The notes below the pieces were generated by a model. That model ran no database searches and was not told the DNA's origin. It worked only from the letters and a program-made list of their open reading frames with translations. From the NCBI RefSeq assembly GCF_004349055.1, contig NZ_SMKX01000007.1:1-64000 (forward strand): 64,000 nucleotides of DNA. Direction: 5' to 3'. The position numbers and the translations under genes were made by a program. Shown piece after piece: positions 25,276 through 32,772 of the stretch; the first letter of the stretch is position 1; each line of letters opens with the position of its first letter. The DNA is from Kribbella antibiotica. GTDB lineage: Bacteria; Actinomycetota; Actinomycetes; Propionibacteriales; Kribbellaceae.

Positions 25276-25560
25276 TCAGGTCTTCAGCTGGCCGACGAGC
25301 AGCGACGCCGAGCCGATCACGACACAGGCCGCCAGGACCCAGCCGAGCCGGGCAGCGTGCTCGCCACCCTCACCGCGACGCTGACCAACCGCCATCATCG
25401 CGCCGGCGATCAGGATGCCCAGGATGCAGATGCTGAACGCGATCCAGCGGATCCAGTCGATGACCAGGTCGAGCTTCTCCGCACCCGGGGGGCGGGTGCC
25501 GGGGCCGTCGCCCATCGGGAGCAAGGAGGGAATCTCCGAGATCAGGTGTGCCAACATCAT
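25276..25560 (-). CDS. Small two-helix membrane protein, pilin-like (VirB2/TrbC-like)
   Basis: A 94-aa protein with two membrane segments (about 37-57 and 72-90) separated by a short charged loop (GQRRGEGGEH), the topology of VirB2/TrbC-type pilins. The N-terminal 30 residues are not a classical signal peptide. It lies 29 bp before the VirB8-like gene. Small two-helix proteins at this position are usual in SCO6880-type clusters; direct evidence of pilus formation is lacking. Confidence 0.6.
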   Translation of the reverse strand: MMLAHLISEIPSLLPMGDGPGTRPPGAEKLDLVIDWIRWIAFSICILGILIAGAMMAVGQRRGEGGEHAARLGWVLAACVVIGSASLLVGQLKT

Positions 25561-25574
25561 CGAAGTACAGCCTT

Positions 25575-26192
25575 TCAGTACGGGGCGGGGTAGTCCGCTG
25601 GGTTTGACGCGCGTAGAGCGTAGATGGATTCAAGAACTTCGAAAACCTCGTCGGGGGTGTTCTCGGGCGTGGCCGCCTCCCCTCGGCGCCACTCCTCGAT
25701 CCAGGGCAATTCCCAGACTCTGGGGACACCGCCGCCGACGATGTCGGCGAAGTCGTCGAGCACGCGGGGCAGGCGGCCCTTGGCATCGGCGATCAGCACC
25801 AGGCCGAGCACGGCCACTCCCTGCACGACACCGGAGGCCCACTCGGTCGCCGCCCGCTGGGCAGCGCGCAGGCCGGCGCCGTTCGTCCGGGCGACCAGGA
25901 TCACCGGGGTCGGCACCGGCGGCGGCGGGATCGGCCAGCGGTGGTTGGCTGCCCGGGTCCCCGGGAGCAACTGCGCCATGGTCGACTCGCCCGAGCCACC
26001 GTGCACACCGACCCACCACAAGGTGTCGGCCGCCGGGATCGCGAACTTCGGCAGCCGCTCGTCCTCGGCGGGCGCCGGAACACCGTGCTGGGGGGCCGAG
26101 GGCCCCCGCCGCGACAGGTCCACAGGCTGGGCAGGCCCCAGCGCCGGACCTGGCTCCGGCTCTTGCTGCCGGGTCCACGGATTCTGACTCAT
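25575..26192 (-). CDS. P-loop-like protein with degenerate Walker A (DUF6668-like)
   Basis: A 205-aa soluble protein, first gene of the secretion-like operon. Around residues 60-72 it reads WWVGVHGGSGEST, matching the deviant P-loop of MinD/ParA-like proteins except that Lys is replaced by Glu. It is followed by LVARTNGAGLRAAQ and VLIADAKGRLPRVL, resembling the core of an ATPase fold. Similar proteins start actinobacterial conjugation clusters; I recall the name DUF6668 but cannot confirm it. ATP hydrolysis is doubtful. Confidence 0.6.
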   Translation of the reverse strand: MSQNPWTRQQEPEPGPALGPAQPVDLSRRGPSAPQHGVPAPAEDERLPKFAIPAADTLWWVGVHGGSGESTMAQLLPGTRAANHRWPIPPPPVPTPVILVARTNGAGLRAAQRAATEWASGVVQGVAVLGLVLIADAKGRLPRVLDDFADIVGGGVPRVWELPWIEEWRRGEAATPENTPDEVFEVLESIYALRASNPADYPAPY

Positions 26193-26444
26193 GAGACCTC
26201 CTCTCCCGCTGTGTCACTGGCTGTCGCCCACAGTATTGTCTCGCTTTCCAGGTGTACGGTCGTGACCCATCCACAGGCGAGGATGTTTCTACCCCCTTGT
26301 CGGGGTCAGCGGAGCCGCCGGGCTCACGGGGTTTCTGCCTGCCGGAAGTCTCCTGGCATGCCTTCACGTGCGGGGGACATGCTAGAACGAGTGCGTCGGC
26401 TCCGGATGAACGAGGGAGATCTGTGGCTGTAATGAGAGGTCGTC
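26193..26444. promoter_or_regulatory. Divergent control region of the secretion-like operon
   Basis: A 252-bp gap between the minus-strand operon and the plus-strand membrane protein gene, so it must carry promoters for both. No long palindrome or DnaA-like cluster was found. GAGAGG at 26434-26439 is the ribosome-binding site for the GTG at 26445. The precise promoters could not be assigned by eye. Confidence 0.4.
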
Positions 26445-27881
26445 GTGGCTGAGAAGATCCCATCGTGGCCGAAGGTCACGATTCGGCTTTACGACGACCA
26501 CAACGCCGAGGTCAAGATCGCCGGGCGCAGCCACCCAGTCAACCACCACGATCCGCGGCAGGCCGCGATCGCGCTGGTGACCGAGCGCGCGGCCCAGCTC
26601 GGCCGGGCGATGAAGGCGACTGCGGTCGAGGCCGACGGCACGTCGTGGCCGCTCGTCATCCACCCCGACGGTGAGGTCGAGGCCGTCGCGACCGACACCC
26701 GCAAGCGCGGGGGCAGCAGCGGTGGTGGCGGCAGCAGCGACCAGAAGCCGATCTGGCCGATCATCGTCGCGTTCGTGATGGCCGGCATCCTCATCTTCGG
26801 TACGACGCTGTACCTGACGGTGTGGCGGCATCGGACCGACAAGCCCGTTGTCCAGACCGAGCCGGGCAAGCTGCCCACGCTCCCGGAGCCGAGCGTCGGG
26901 CCGGATGAGTTCAGCGATCGCCCGGTGCCACCGGGCTGGTCGGCCAAGGCCGACTGGTCGGTCGACATCGCCGCGAACAGCGAGCCGGCCGTCTCCCCCG
27001 ACGGCACCGAGGTCGCAGTTCTGACACCGGACAAGAAGATCGCGGTCTTCGACAGCAACGGCAAGGTCCTTTGGCAGGACAAGGTGCCGACTGGCGCCAA
27101 GAGCCCGGTCTACACGACCATCGACTCCAAAACCGTGCTGGCAGTGGCGTCCGAGGACATCCTGTACTACTGGCCCGGTGGCGGCACCGAAGCGGTCGAG
27201 GTCGAGCTGCCGAACTCGTCCGACGTCCAGTTCTTCGGTACGTCGCCCCTGATCGAGCTGGCCGGAGATGCCGGCGCCAGCGTGGTGTCCGGCAGCGAGC
27301 TGAAGGCAGTCCCGAACCAGCCCCGGTCGTCCACCGTGTTACTTGCCCAAGGCACCAGAGCGTTGATGTCGCGGTACGCCGGTCCGCTGTACTGGAGTGA
27401 GCCGGGTAAGGACTTGCAGAAGCTCAACCTCAAGGCGCCCGGTGGCGGTAAGACGATCGATCACGTGGTGGCCGCGAGCCCCGATTTCGCCTTGGCCTTC
27501 TGGCACAGCGCGAAGGCGGGCGAGGTGATCCCGACCGTGCACTCGACCACGACCGGTGCGGTTGCCGCCACCTGCCGACCTGCGCAGGAGAACAGCACCG
27601 AGAACTGGCAGTGGCTGCCCGACCCGAACCGCAAGATCGCTGCCTGGGGCCCGTGCCTGATCAACTTCAGCAACGGCCGGACCTTTGTCTCCCCGAGCTT
27701 CCAGCCGCTCTCGATCTCCGGGACGACGATCTACGGGACGAACGGCATCAACCTGCTCGCGATCACCCCCGGCGGGAAGCCGAGCACACTGGCGGCCGAC
27801 ACCGCCCGGCCGTGGGGTATTGCCGGCGGCCACGCGATCATCATGCACGACTCGGTCGTCTACGCCCTGGCCAAGAAGTGA
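26445..27881 (+). CDS. Membrane-anchored beta-propeller-like protein
   Basis: A 478-aa protein. Residues 1-105 form a cytoplasmic domain (KVTIRLYDDHNAEVKIAGRS) ending in a Gly/Ser linker, one membrane helix follows at about 109-131, and about 320 residues lie outside the cell. The outer part has repeats like EPAVSPDGTEVAVLTPDKK, then IAVFDSNGKVLW, typical of WD40/PQQ-type propellers. GTG 26445 has a good Shine-Dalgarno. Divergent from the secretion-like operon and translationally coupled to a small secreted protein, so it may be an accessory surface component. Confidence 0.65.
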   Translation: MAEKIPSWPKVTIRLYDDHNAEVKIAGRSHPVNHHDPRQAAIALVTERAAQLGRAMKATAVEADGTSWPLVIHPDGEVEAVATDTRKRGGSSGGGGSSDQKPIWPIIVAFVMAGILIFGTTLYLTVWRHRTDKPVVQTEPGKLPTLPEPSVGPDEFSDRPVPPGWSAKADWSVDIAANSEPAVSPDGTEVAVLTPDKKIAVFDSNGKVLWQDKVPTGAKSPVYTTIDSKTVLAVASEDILYYWPGGGTEAVEVELPNSSDVQFFGTSPLIELAGDAGASVVSGSELKAVPNQPRSSTVLLAQGTRALMSRYAGPLYWSEPGKDLQKLNLKAPGGGKTIDHVVAASPDFALAFWHSAKAGEVIPTVHSTTTGAVAATCRPAQENSTENWQWLPDPNRKIAAWGPCLINFSNGRTFVSPSFQPLSISGTTIYGTNGINLLAITPGGKPSTLAADTARPWGIAGGHAIIMHDSVVYALAKK

Positions 27882-28120
27882 AACGCCTGCTGGCGACTCT
27901 GGCCGCGGGGGTGGTGGCCGCTACCGTCTGCCTGACGCCGGCCGTCGCCGCCGAGGACGACCCGAAGCCGGCGAAGTACCCGCAGGTTCAGCGCCCGGAC
28001 AACGGCGGCAACACCAGTGATCCGGGACCGGCGAAGTACCCAAGAATCGAGAAGCCGAGTACGACCGGCGGCAACGACGATCCCAAGCCGGTCAGCTGGC
28101 CCGCTCCGACCCCGGGCTGA
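27878..28120 (+). CDS. Small secreted Pro-rich repeat protein
   Basis: An 80-aa protein starting at a GTG that overlaps the previous stop codon by 4 bp (GTGA). A Sec signal peptide (VKRLLATLAAGVVAATVCLT ending PAVAA) is followed by a mature part of about 55 residues with three imperfect repeats: DPKPAKYPQVQRP, DPGPAKYPRIEKP and DPKPVSWPAPTPG. No cysteines in the mature part. Coupling to the propeller-like protein suggests they work together on the surface. Function unknown; no family recognised. Confidence 0.6.
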   Translation: MKRLLATLAAGVVAATVCLTPAVAAEDDPKPAKYPQVQRPDNGGNTSDPGPAKYPRIEKPSTTGGNDDPKPVSWPAPTPG

Positions 28121-28152
28121 ACCAGCACCGGAGCTCGTCCCACCAACCACGC

Positions 28153-28188
28153 AAAGGCCCGCGTCCCCTGGGGGGAACGCGGGCCTTT
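28153..28188. terminator. Bidirectional hairpin terminator
   Basis: AAAGGCCCGCG (28153-28163) pairs perfectly with CGCGGGCCTTT (28178-28188) around a 14-nt loop. It lies between the ends of the secreted-protein gene and rplI, which converge, and its A- and T-ends suit termination in both directions. Confidence 0.85.
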
Positions 28189-28202
28189 GAAGTGGAGCTG
28201 GG

Positions 28203-28649
28203 TCAGCCGGCCGCAACCTCGATGCGGACGGTCGCCGCCACGTCGGAGTGCAGCTGCACTGCGACCTGGTGCTTACCAGTGGTCTTGATCGGCGACGCGA
28301 TGCTGATCGCGCGCTTCTCGACCAGCGGGCCGCCGGCGGCCTTGATGGCACCGGCGATGTCGGCCGGGGTCACCGAACCGAACAGACGACCGGTCTCACC
28401 GGCCTTGACGCCCAGCGTGACAGTGAGCTGCTCGAGCTGGTTCTTGACCTCGCTCGCGTGCTCCTTGCCCTGGATCGCCCGGGCGTCACGCGCCCGCTTG
28501 ATCGACTGGATCTGCTTCTCGGCGCCCCGGGTCCACCCGAGGGCGAGACCACGCGGAACCAGGTAGTTACGGCCGTAGCCGTCCTTGACCTCAACGATGT
28601 CGCCGGGGGCTCCGAGGCCCTCGACCTCCTGCTGCAGAATGAGCTTCAT
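28203..28649 (-). CDS. rplI: 50S ribosomal protein L9
   Basis: 148 aa, the normal length of bL9. The N-terminal domain is unmistakable ([20 protein letters not shown] then [11 protein letters not shown]), a long connecting helix follows ([15 protein letters not shown]), and then the C-terminal RNA-binding domain ([12 protein letters not shown]). L9 binds 23S rRNA and supports reading-frame fidelity. Last gene of the rpsF-ssb-rpsR-rplI operon, 14 bp after rpsR. Confidence 0.98.
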   Translation of the reverse strand: MKLILQQEVEGLGAPGDIVEVKDGYGRNYLVPRGLALGWTRGAEKQIQSIKRARDARAIQGKEHASEVKNQLEQLTVTLGVKAGETGRLFGSVTPADIAGAIKAAGGPLVEKRAISIASPIKTTGKHQVAVQLHSDVAATVRIEVAAG

Positions 28650-28663
28650 GTGTCGGACCTCCC

Positions 28664-28897
28664 TCAGCGAGCGGTGCTCGTGTAGGGCAGCAGAGCCACC
28701 TCACGAGCGTTCTTGATAGCGGTGGCCACGTCGCGCTGGTGCTGCACGCAGTTCCCAGTCACCCGGCGGGCGCGGATCTTACCGCGGTCCGAGATGAACT
28801 TGCGCAGCAGCGCGGTGTCCTTGTAATCGACGTACGTCGCCTTGTCCTTGCAGAAGCCGCAAACCTTCTTCTTGGGCTTCCGAATGATCTTGGCCAT
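28664..28897 (-). CDS. rpsR: 30S ribosomal protein S18, zinc-ribbon (C+) form
   Basis: 77 aa, typical of bS18. The ordinary S18 core is present ([17 protein letters not shown] then RARRVTG). It retains a zinc-binding set: CGFC near the N-terminus and C-x2-H in GNCVQHQRD. Actinomycetes often carry a C+ and a Zn-independent C- copy; this is the C+ copy. It partners with S6 (rpsF) in the 30S platform and in binding the operon leader. Confidence 0.97.
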   Translation of the reverse strand: MAKIIRKPKKKVCGFCKDKATYVDYKDTALLRKFISDRGKIRARRVTGNCVQHQRDVATAIKNAREVALLPYTSTAR

Positions 28898-28977
28898 TGT
28901 GGTGCTCTCTTCCTACTTCCAGAGCCCGGTACGGATACCGGAATGGTCTGACTTACCGAACTCGATCCGAGGGCGGA

Positions 28978-29574
28978 TCAGAACGGAGGCTCCTCCATCG
29001 AGCCGCCGCCCTGGCCTGCAGCCCAGGGGTCGTTCTGCGGAGCGGCCTGACCGCCGCCGCCACCGCCTTGCGGGGTCGCCCAGGGGTCGTTCTGCGGAGC
29101 AGCGCCACCCTGGCCGCCACCACCACCGAAGTTGTTGCCACCGCCCTGGTTACCGCCACCGCCACCGCCACCGCCGAAGTTGCCGCCGCCGCCTTCGCCG
29201 CCACCGGACCGCATGGCTTTGGTGACCTTGGCGGTGGCACTGCGCAGGCTCGGGCCGACCTCGTCGACGTCGATCTCGAAGACCGTGCGCTTGGTGCCGT
29301 CACGATCGTCGTACGAGCGCGACTTGAGCCGGCCCTGCACGATCACGCGCATTCCGCGCTGCAGCGACTCGGCCACGTTCTCCGCGGCCTGGCGCCAGAC
29401 GGAACAGCTCAGGAACAGCGATTCGCCGTCCTTCCATTCACCGGACTGCCGGTCGTACGTCCGTGGGGTCGACGCGATCCGGAAGTTCGCGACGGCCGCA
29501 CCGGACGGCGTGAACCGGAGCTCCGGATCGTCGACAAGATTGCCGACCATTGTGACGACGGTTTCGCCTGCCAT
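28978..29574 (-). CDS. ssb: Single-stranded DNA-binding protein
   Basis: 198 aa. An N-terminal OB fold of about 110 residues ([20 protein letters not shown] then ANFRIA) binds single-stranded DNA. A long Gly/Gln/Asn-rich disordered linker follows, containing a repeated PQNDPWA, and the protein ends in MEEPPF, the acidic tip that recruits partner proteins, with Pro instead of the usual Ile. ATG 29574 follows a strong AGGAGG. Located between rpsF and rpsR, as usual. Confidence 0.97.
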   Translation of the reverse strand: MAGETVVTMVGNLVDDPELRFTPSGAAVANFRIASTPRTYDRQSGEWKDGESLFLSCSVWRQAAENVAESLQRGMRVIVQGRLKSRSYDDRDGTKRTVFEIDVDEVGPSLRSATAKVTKAMRSGGGEGGGGNFGGGGGGGGNQGGGNNFGGGGGQGGAAPQNDPWATPQGGGGGGQAAPQNDPWAAGQGGGSMEEPPF

Positions 29575-29666
29575 TGCCGTTCCTCCTGCTTTCGGGTGTG
29601 ACTGTGTCTACAGCTATTGGTATCGGCCTGCGCCGACAGTTCCAATGGCTGCTGACGACCCCAGGC

Positions 29667-29957
29667 TCAGTGCTGGTCGGGCCGGAGGACCTTGGTGCGG
29701 AGGATCGACTCGTTCAGACCGAGCTGACGGTCGAGCTCCTTCACCACCGCGGGCTCCGCGGTCAGGTCGATGACGGCGTAGATGCCTTCGGCCTTCTTCT
29801 TGATGTCGTACGCAAGCTTGCGGCGGCCCCAGATGTCGAGCTTCTCGACGGTGCCACCCTCCTTGCGGACGATGTTCAGGTACGTGTCGATGGACGGCTC
29901 AACCGTGCGCTCGTCGAGCTCCGGGTCGAGAATCACCATGACTTCATAACGACGCAT
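29667..29957 (-). CDS. rpsF: 30S ribosomal protein S6
   Basis: 96 aa, the expected length for bS6. Starts [20 protein letters not shown] and contains [15 protein letters not shown], the conserved segment that packs against S18. I start at ATG 29957: it has GGAGG upstream and the 12 extra residues of the longer frame (to 29993) are not seen in S6. First gene of the operon; its long leader carries three hairpins. Confidence 0.97.
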   Translation of the reverse strand: MRRYEVMVILDPELDERTVEPSIDTYLNIVRKEGGTVEKLDIWGRRKLAYDIKKKAEGIYAVIDLTAEPAVVKELDRQLGLNESILRTKVLRPDQH

Positions 29958-29989
29958 GCGCGAACTCCACCTCCTTCGGACTTTGGCGG

Positions 29990-30099
29990 CCACGGTCTTT
30001 CCGTGGCAGGAGGGCGATGCGATTGCACTTCACCCCAGCACTTGCCGCTGGGATCAAGCAACGAGCCCGGTCGATGGACCGGGCCACATCCAAAGAATA
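29990..30099 (-). promoter_or_regulatory. rpsF leader with three hairpins and candidate -10
   Basis: On the minus strand the leader can fold into three stems: GCCCGGTC/GACCGGGC (30065-30084), CCCAGC/GCTGGG (30034-30052) and CCACGG/CCGTGG (29990-30006), the last just before the rpsF Shine-Dalgarno. TATTCT at 30094-30099 is a plausible -10, giving a leader of about 130 nt. Leaders of rpsF operons in several phyla bind the S6:S18 complex for feedback; this one is a candidate. Confidence 0.5.
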
Positions 30100-30168
30100 C
30101 CAGCGTTCGGATGCCGGATTGACCATATCCACAGGGCAGCAGCAGCGGCCACTGTCACCGCGGGTGGA

Positions 30169-30828
30169 TCAGTCGTCACTCTCCGGACCCACGACCAGCA
30201 GGTCGATATGGATCCCGAGCGTGCGGCCTTCGGCGTCCACCGTGCGCACCACCGGATACGCACCGTCACCCCAGCCGGAGTGGGCGAGGATGAGATTCTC
30301 ACCCTCCGTGGCCAGCGGGAAGACGATGTTGGCGCAGCCCTCCCGCAGGTGGTCGGGCGAGTCCATCAGCGCGAACCAACTGTCGTCCTCGCCGGTCTCG
30401 AAGAGGTCTTCGTACCAGTCGCCCTCCGGCATCTTGGCCCGGACCGCCTCGGCATCCGCGAAGGCGACGGTGCCCGCGTCGACCGGGACCAGCCAGAACT
30501 CGTCCTCACCGAGCTCTTCGCCGCCGCTCGTCGCCGCCTCGACCTTGGCGACCTCCCCCTCGGCCACCAGCAGCGACAGGTAGGCCTCCCGCAGGTGGCT
30601 GCCGTCCTGTGCGTCGGACACGTCGGCCACGGTCACGAACACCGGATAGTCCCCCGGCGGTACGTCGACGACCGGGCCCTCGCCCAGTGTCACGAACGGG
30701 TCGGAAGCCTCGAGCCGCCCACTCGGAACCCGCAGCACGCCGAGCTCATGGACGGTCAACGACCAGGTACGGCGGTCGACCTCGACGGGGCCGGGGCGCA
30801 GGGCACGGAACAGGCTCGGGGTGATCAC
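30169..30828 (-). CDS. DUF4241-like hypothetical protein
   Basis: A 219-aa acidic soluble protein. It has the marks of DUF4241 proteins, including a C-terminal SGWGDGAYPVVRT. DUF4241 proteins have no established enzymatic role; some are linked to immunity or polymorphic-toxin loci, but no toxin is seen here. It stands alone between the rpsF leader and nfo and is transcribed away from nfo. Confidence 0.65.
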   Translation of the reverse strand: MITPSLFRALRPGPVEVDRRTWSLTVHELGVLRVPSGRLEASDPFVTLGEGPVVDVPPGDYPVFVTVADVSDAQDGSHLREAYLSLLVAEGEVAKVEAATSGGEELGEDEFWLVPVDAGTVAFADAEAVRAKMPEGDWYEDLFETGEDDSWFALMDSPDHLREGCANIVFPLATEGENLILAHSGWGDGAYPVVRTVDAEGRTLGIHIDLLVVGPESDD

Positions 30829-30857
30829 CCGGCCAGCCTAGGCCCGGTGGTCGGAAA

Positions 30858-30880
30858 CTGTCGGACGACAGTTCTAGGGT
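30858..30880 (+). promoter_or_regulatory. Candidate PafBC-type DNA-damage promoter of nfo
   Basis: CTGTCGGAC (30858-30866), exactly 8 nt, then TAGGGT (30875-30880) resembles the mycobacterial RecA-independent damage promoter (TTGTCRGTG-N8-TAN3T), with 6 of 9 matches in the upstream element and a perfect TANNNT. The start codon follows 7 nt after the -10 element, so a leaderless mRNA is predicted. The element is also half of an 18-bp inverted repeat AACTGTCG-GA-CGACAGTT (30856-30873). Confidence 0.5.
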
Positions 30881-30886
30881 GGGGTC

Positions 30887-31690
30887 ATGAGTTTGAAGCT
30901 GGGTGCACATGTCGACCAGGAGGACCCGCTGGCCGAGGCGGCCGATCGGGGCGCCGACCTGGTGCAGTTCTTCCTGGGCAATCCACAGGACTACAAGGCG
31001 CCGAAGGTCGCGTATGCCGATGGCGAGGAGGCGCTGCGCGAGCGGGCCGCCGCGGCAGGCGTCGACCTGTACGTGCATGCGCCGTACCGGTTGAACGTGG
31101 CGAACACGAACAACCGGATCCGGATCCCCAGCCGCAAACTGCTGCAGCAGACACTCGACAAAGCGGCCGAGATCGACGTCAAGGGCGTCATCGTGCACGG
31201 CGGTCACGTCGGCGACGAGGACGATCCCGAGGCCGGCTTCGACAACTGGCGCAAGTGCATCGAGCGCGCCGAGCTGCCGGTCCCGTTGCTGATCGAGAAC
31301 ACAGCCGGCGGTGAGAACGCGATGGCCCGCCAGTTGGAGCGGATCGAGCGGCTGTGGGAGGCCGTGCAGGCCTCCGGCAACGACCGCCTGGAGAACGTCG
31401 GCTTCTGCCTGGACACCTGTCACTTCCACGCTGCCGGTGAAGAGCTGCCGAGCATCGTGGCGAAGGTGCTGGCGATCACCGGCCGGATCGACCTGGTGCA
31501 CGCCAACGGCTCGCGAGACGAGTTCGGCTCCGGCGCGGACCGGCACGCCAACTTCGAGGTCGGGCACATCGATCCGGCGCACATCGTCGCGGTCGTCGAG
31601 GCCGCCGGTGCACCGGTCGTGGTCGAGACGCCGAACGTCGACAACGGCCAGAAGACCGACCTCGACTACCTGCGCTCACATCTGAACTAG
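30887..31690 (+). CDS. nfo: Deoxyribonuclease IV (AP endonuclease, Nfo type)
   Basis: 267 aa TIM-barrel enzyme that cuts DNA at abasic sites in base excision repair. The zinc-ligand motifs are in order: VHAPYRLN, VHGGH, LLIENTAGG, GFCLDTCHFHAAG, and DEFGSGADRHANFEVGHI, ending with VVETP. Length is normal. Its promoter resembles DNA-damage-induced promoters. It ends in a 4-bp overlap with a convergent membrane protein gene. Confidence 0.95.
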   Translation: MSLKLGAHVDQEDPLAEAADRGADLVQFFLGNPQDYKAPKVAYADGEEALRERAAAAGVDLYVHAPYRLNVANTNNRIRIPSRKLLQQTLDKAAEIDVKGVIVHGGHVGDEDDPEAGFDNWRKCIERAELPVPLLIENTAGGENAMARQLERIERLWEAVQASGNDRLENVGFCLDTCHFHAAGEELPSIVAKVLAITGRIDLVHANGSRDEFGSGADRHANFEVGHIDPAHIVAVVEAAGAPVVVETPNVDNGQKTDLDYLRSHLN

Positions 31691-32193
31691 TCCTGCTCGC
31701 TCTCCGCCTCCGCGGCTTTCTGCTCTTCCGCGGCTTTCTGCTCTTCCGCGGCTTTCTGCTCTTCCGCGGCTTTCTGGGCCGCGAGGTGGTAGAGCCAGTA
31801 GCCGATACCGAACGGCAGCAGCAGCCCCAGCACGGTGGTGGTGCGCGGCGGGATCAGTACGCCGACCAGCACCGCCGCCGCGGCCAGGAGCGTCGTCACC
31901 TGGAACAGATCGAACCGGCCGTACGCGCGGTCGTGCAGATCGGCGCGCTCCAAGGCGCACCGCGCGTAGATGCTCGCCAGGCCGAGGAGCAACAGCGTCA
32001 GGACCGCCAGACCGAGAACAGCGAGGGCGTCGAAGCCGTTCATCCCACTCAAGGTGTGGGTGTACTGGAAGGCGCCGATCAGCAAGGTGACCCCCGTACA
32101 GACCCAGTACAGGCTGTTCGGGCTCTGCTTGGCGGGCCCCGGATCGGGTTCTGCGTCAGGCTCGGCGTCGGGCGCGGGATCTGCTGGGGCCAT
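31687..32193 (-). CDS. Membrane protein with C-terminal AAEEQK repeats
   Basis: A 168-aa protein: an acidic Pro/Asp-rich N-terminus (about 1-25), four membrane segments between about 30 and 135, and a cytoplasmic tail of repeated AAEEQK hexapeptides, a likely helical, charged extension. The start at ATG 32193 precedes MAPADPAPDAEPD; the longer frame is antisense to the Nudix gene. Overlaps nfo by 4 bp at the 3' ends. No family recognised. Confidence 0.65.
   Translation of the reverse strand: MAPADPAPDAEPDAEPDPGPAKQSPNSLYWVCTGVTLLIGAFQYTHTLSGMNGFDALAVLGLAVLTLLLLGLASIYARCALERADLHDRAYGRFDLFQVTTLLAAAAVLVGVLIPPRTTTVLGLLLPFGIGYWLYHLAAQKAAEEQKAAEEQKAAEEQKAAEAESEQD
31712..31777. repeat. 18-bp tandem repeat encoding AAEEQK
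   Basis: Three complete and one partial copies of GCGGCTTTCTGCTCTTCC in perfect tandem (31712-31729, 31730-31747, 31748-31765, then 31766 on). It stays in frame in the minus-strand gene and encodes AAEEQK. The perfect identity suggests recent slippage expansion and possible length variation between strains. Confidence 0.9.
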
Positions 32194-32229
32194 GGCGGCG
32201 ACGGTAGCGCACGAAAGGACAATGGCGGC

Positions 32230-32772
32230 ATGCAGACCGAGGAATCCTGGGCCGAGCAACTCCCCGAGCTCTTCGCTCCCGGCTACTGGCCCTGGGGTGA
32301 GCTCGACGTCCGCTTCAGCACCGCGGAGCCGGCCGACGAGCTGATCAGCAACGTCCACGTGATCTGCCGGACCGAGGGCGGAATTGTTGCCTGCGGCAAC
32401 GATCTCGGCTGGCGGTTCCTCCCCGGCGGAACGCGTGAGCCAGGCGAGACGATCGAGCAGCTGGTGGAGCGGGAGCTCATCGAAGAGGCCGGTGCCCGGA
32501 TCACCGGTCCGCTGACTTGGCTCGGTGCCCATCGCGCAGACCATCGGCGACCGGCGCCGTACCGGCCGCATCTGCCGCACCCGCTGTCGTACTGGGCCAA
32601 CGTCGTCGCGGACGTGGTCATCGACCAGGCGCCGACCAACCCCGACGACGGCGAGCAGGTGACTCAGGTGCTCGTGCTTCCGCCCAGTGAGGCGGCGGCG
32701 TGGCTCGAGGAGCAGCCCGACGGCATCATGGGCCCGATCGTCAGACTGGCTCTGGCAATGGGGCTGGTTTAG
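32230..32772 (+). CDS. Nudix hydrolase
   Basis: A 180-aa protein with an intact Nudix box at about residues 71-93 (GGTREPGETIEQLVERELIE then EAG), fitting GX5EX7REUXEEXGU. It hydrolyses a nucleoside diphosphate linked to some moiety; which one cannot be told. The start at ATG 32230 gives a normal N-terminus. The 3' end overlaps the convergent MFS gene by 32 bp. Confidence 0.88.
   Translation: MQTEESWAEQLPELFAPGYWPWGELDVRFSTAEPADELISNVHVICRTEGGIVACGNDLGWRFLPGGTREPGETIEQLVERELIEEAGARITGPLTWLGAHRADHRRPAPYRPHLPHPLSYWANVVADVVIDQAPTNPDDGEQVTQVLVLPPSEAAAWLEEQPDGIMGPIVRLALAMGLV

Noticed and set aside
14690-28202. Integrative conjugative element with att sites
   Set aside because: No integrase, relaxase, excisionase, flanking tRNA or matching direct repeats could be found at either boundary.
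31706-31777. CRISPR array from the short repeats
   Set aside because: The 18-bp units are contiguous without spacers and encode an in-frame protein repeat.
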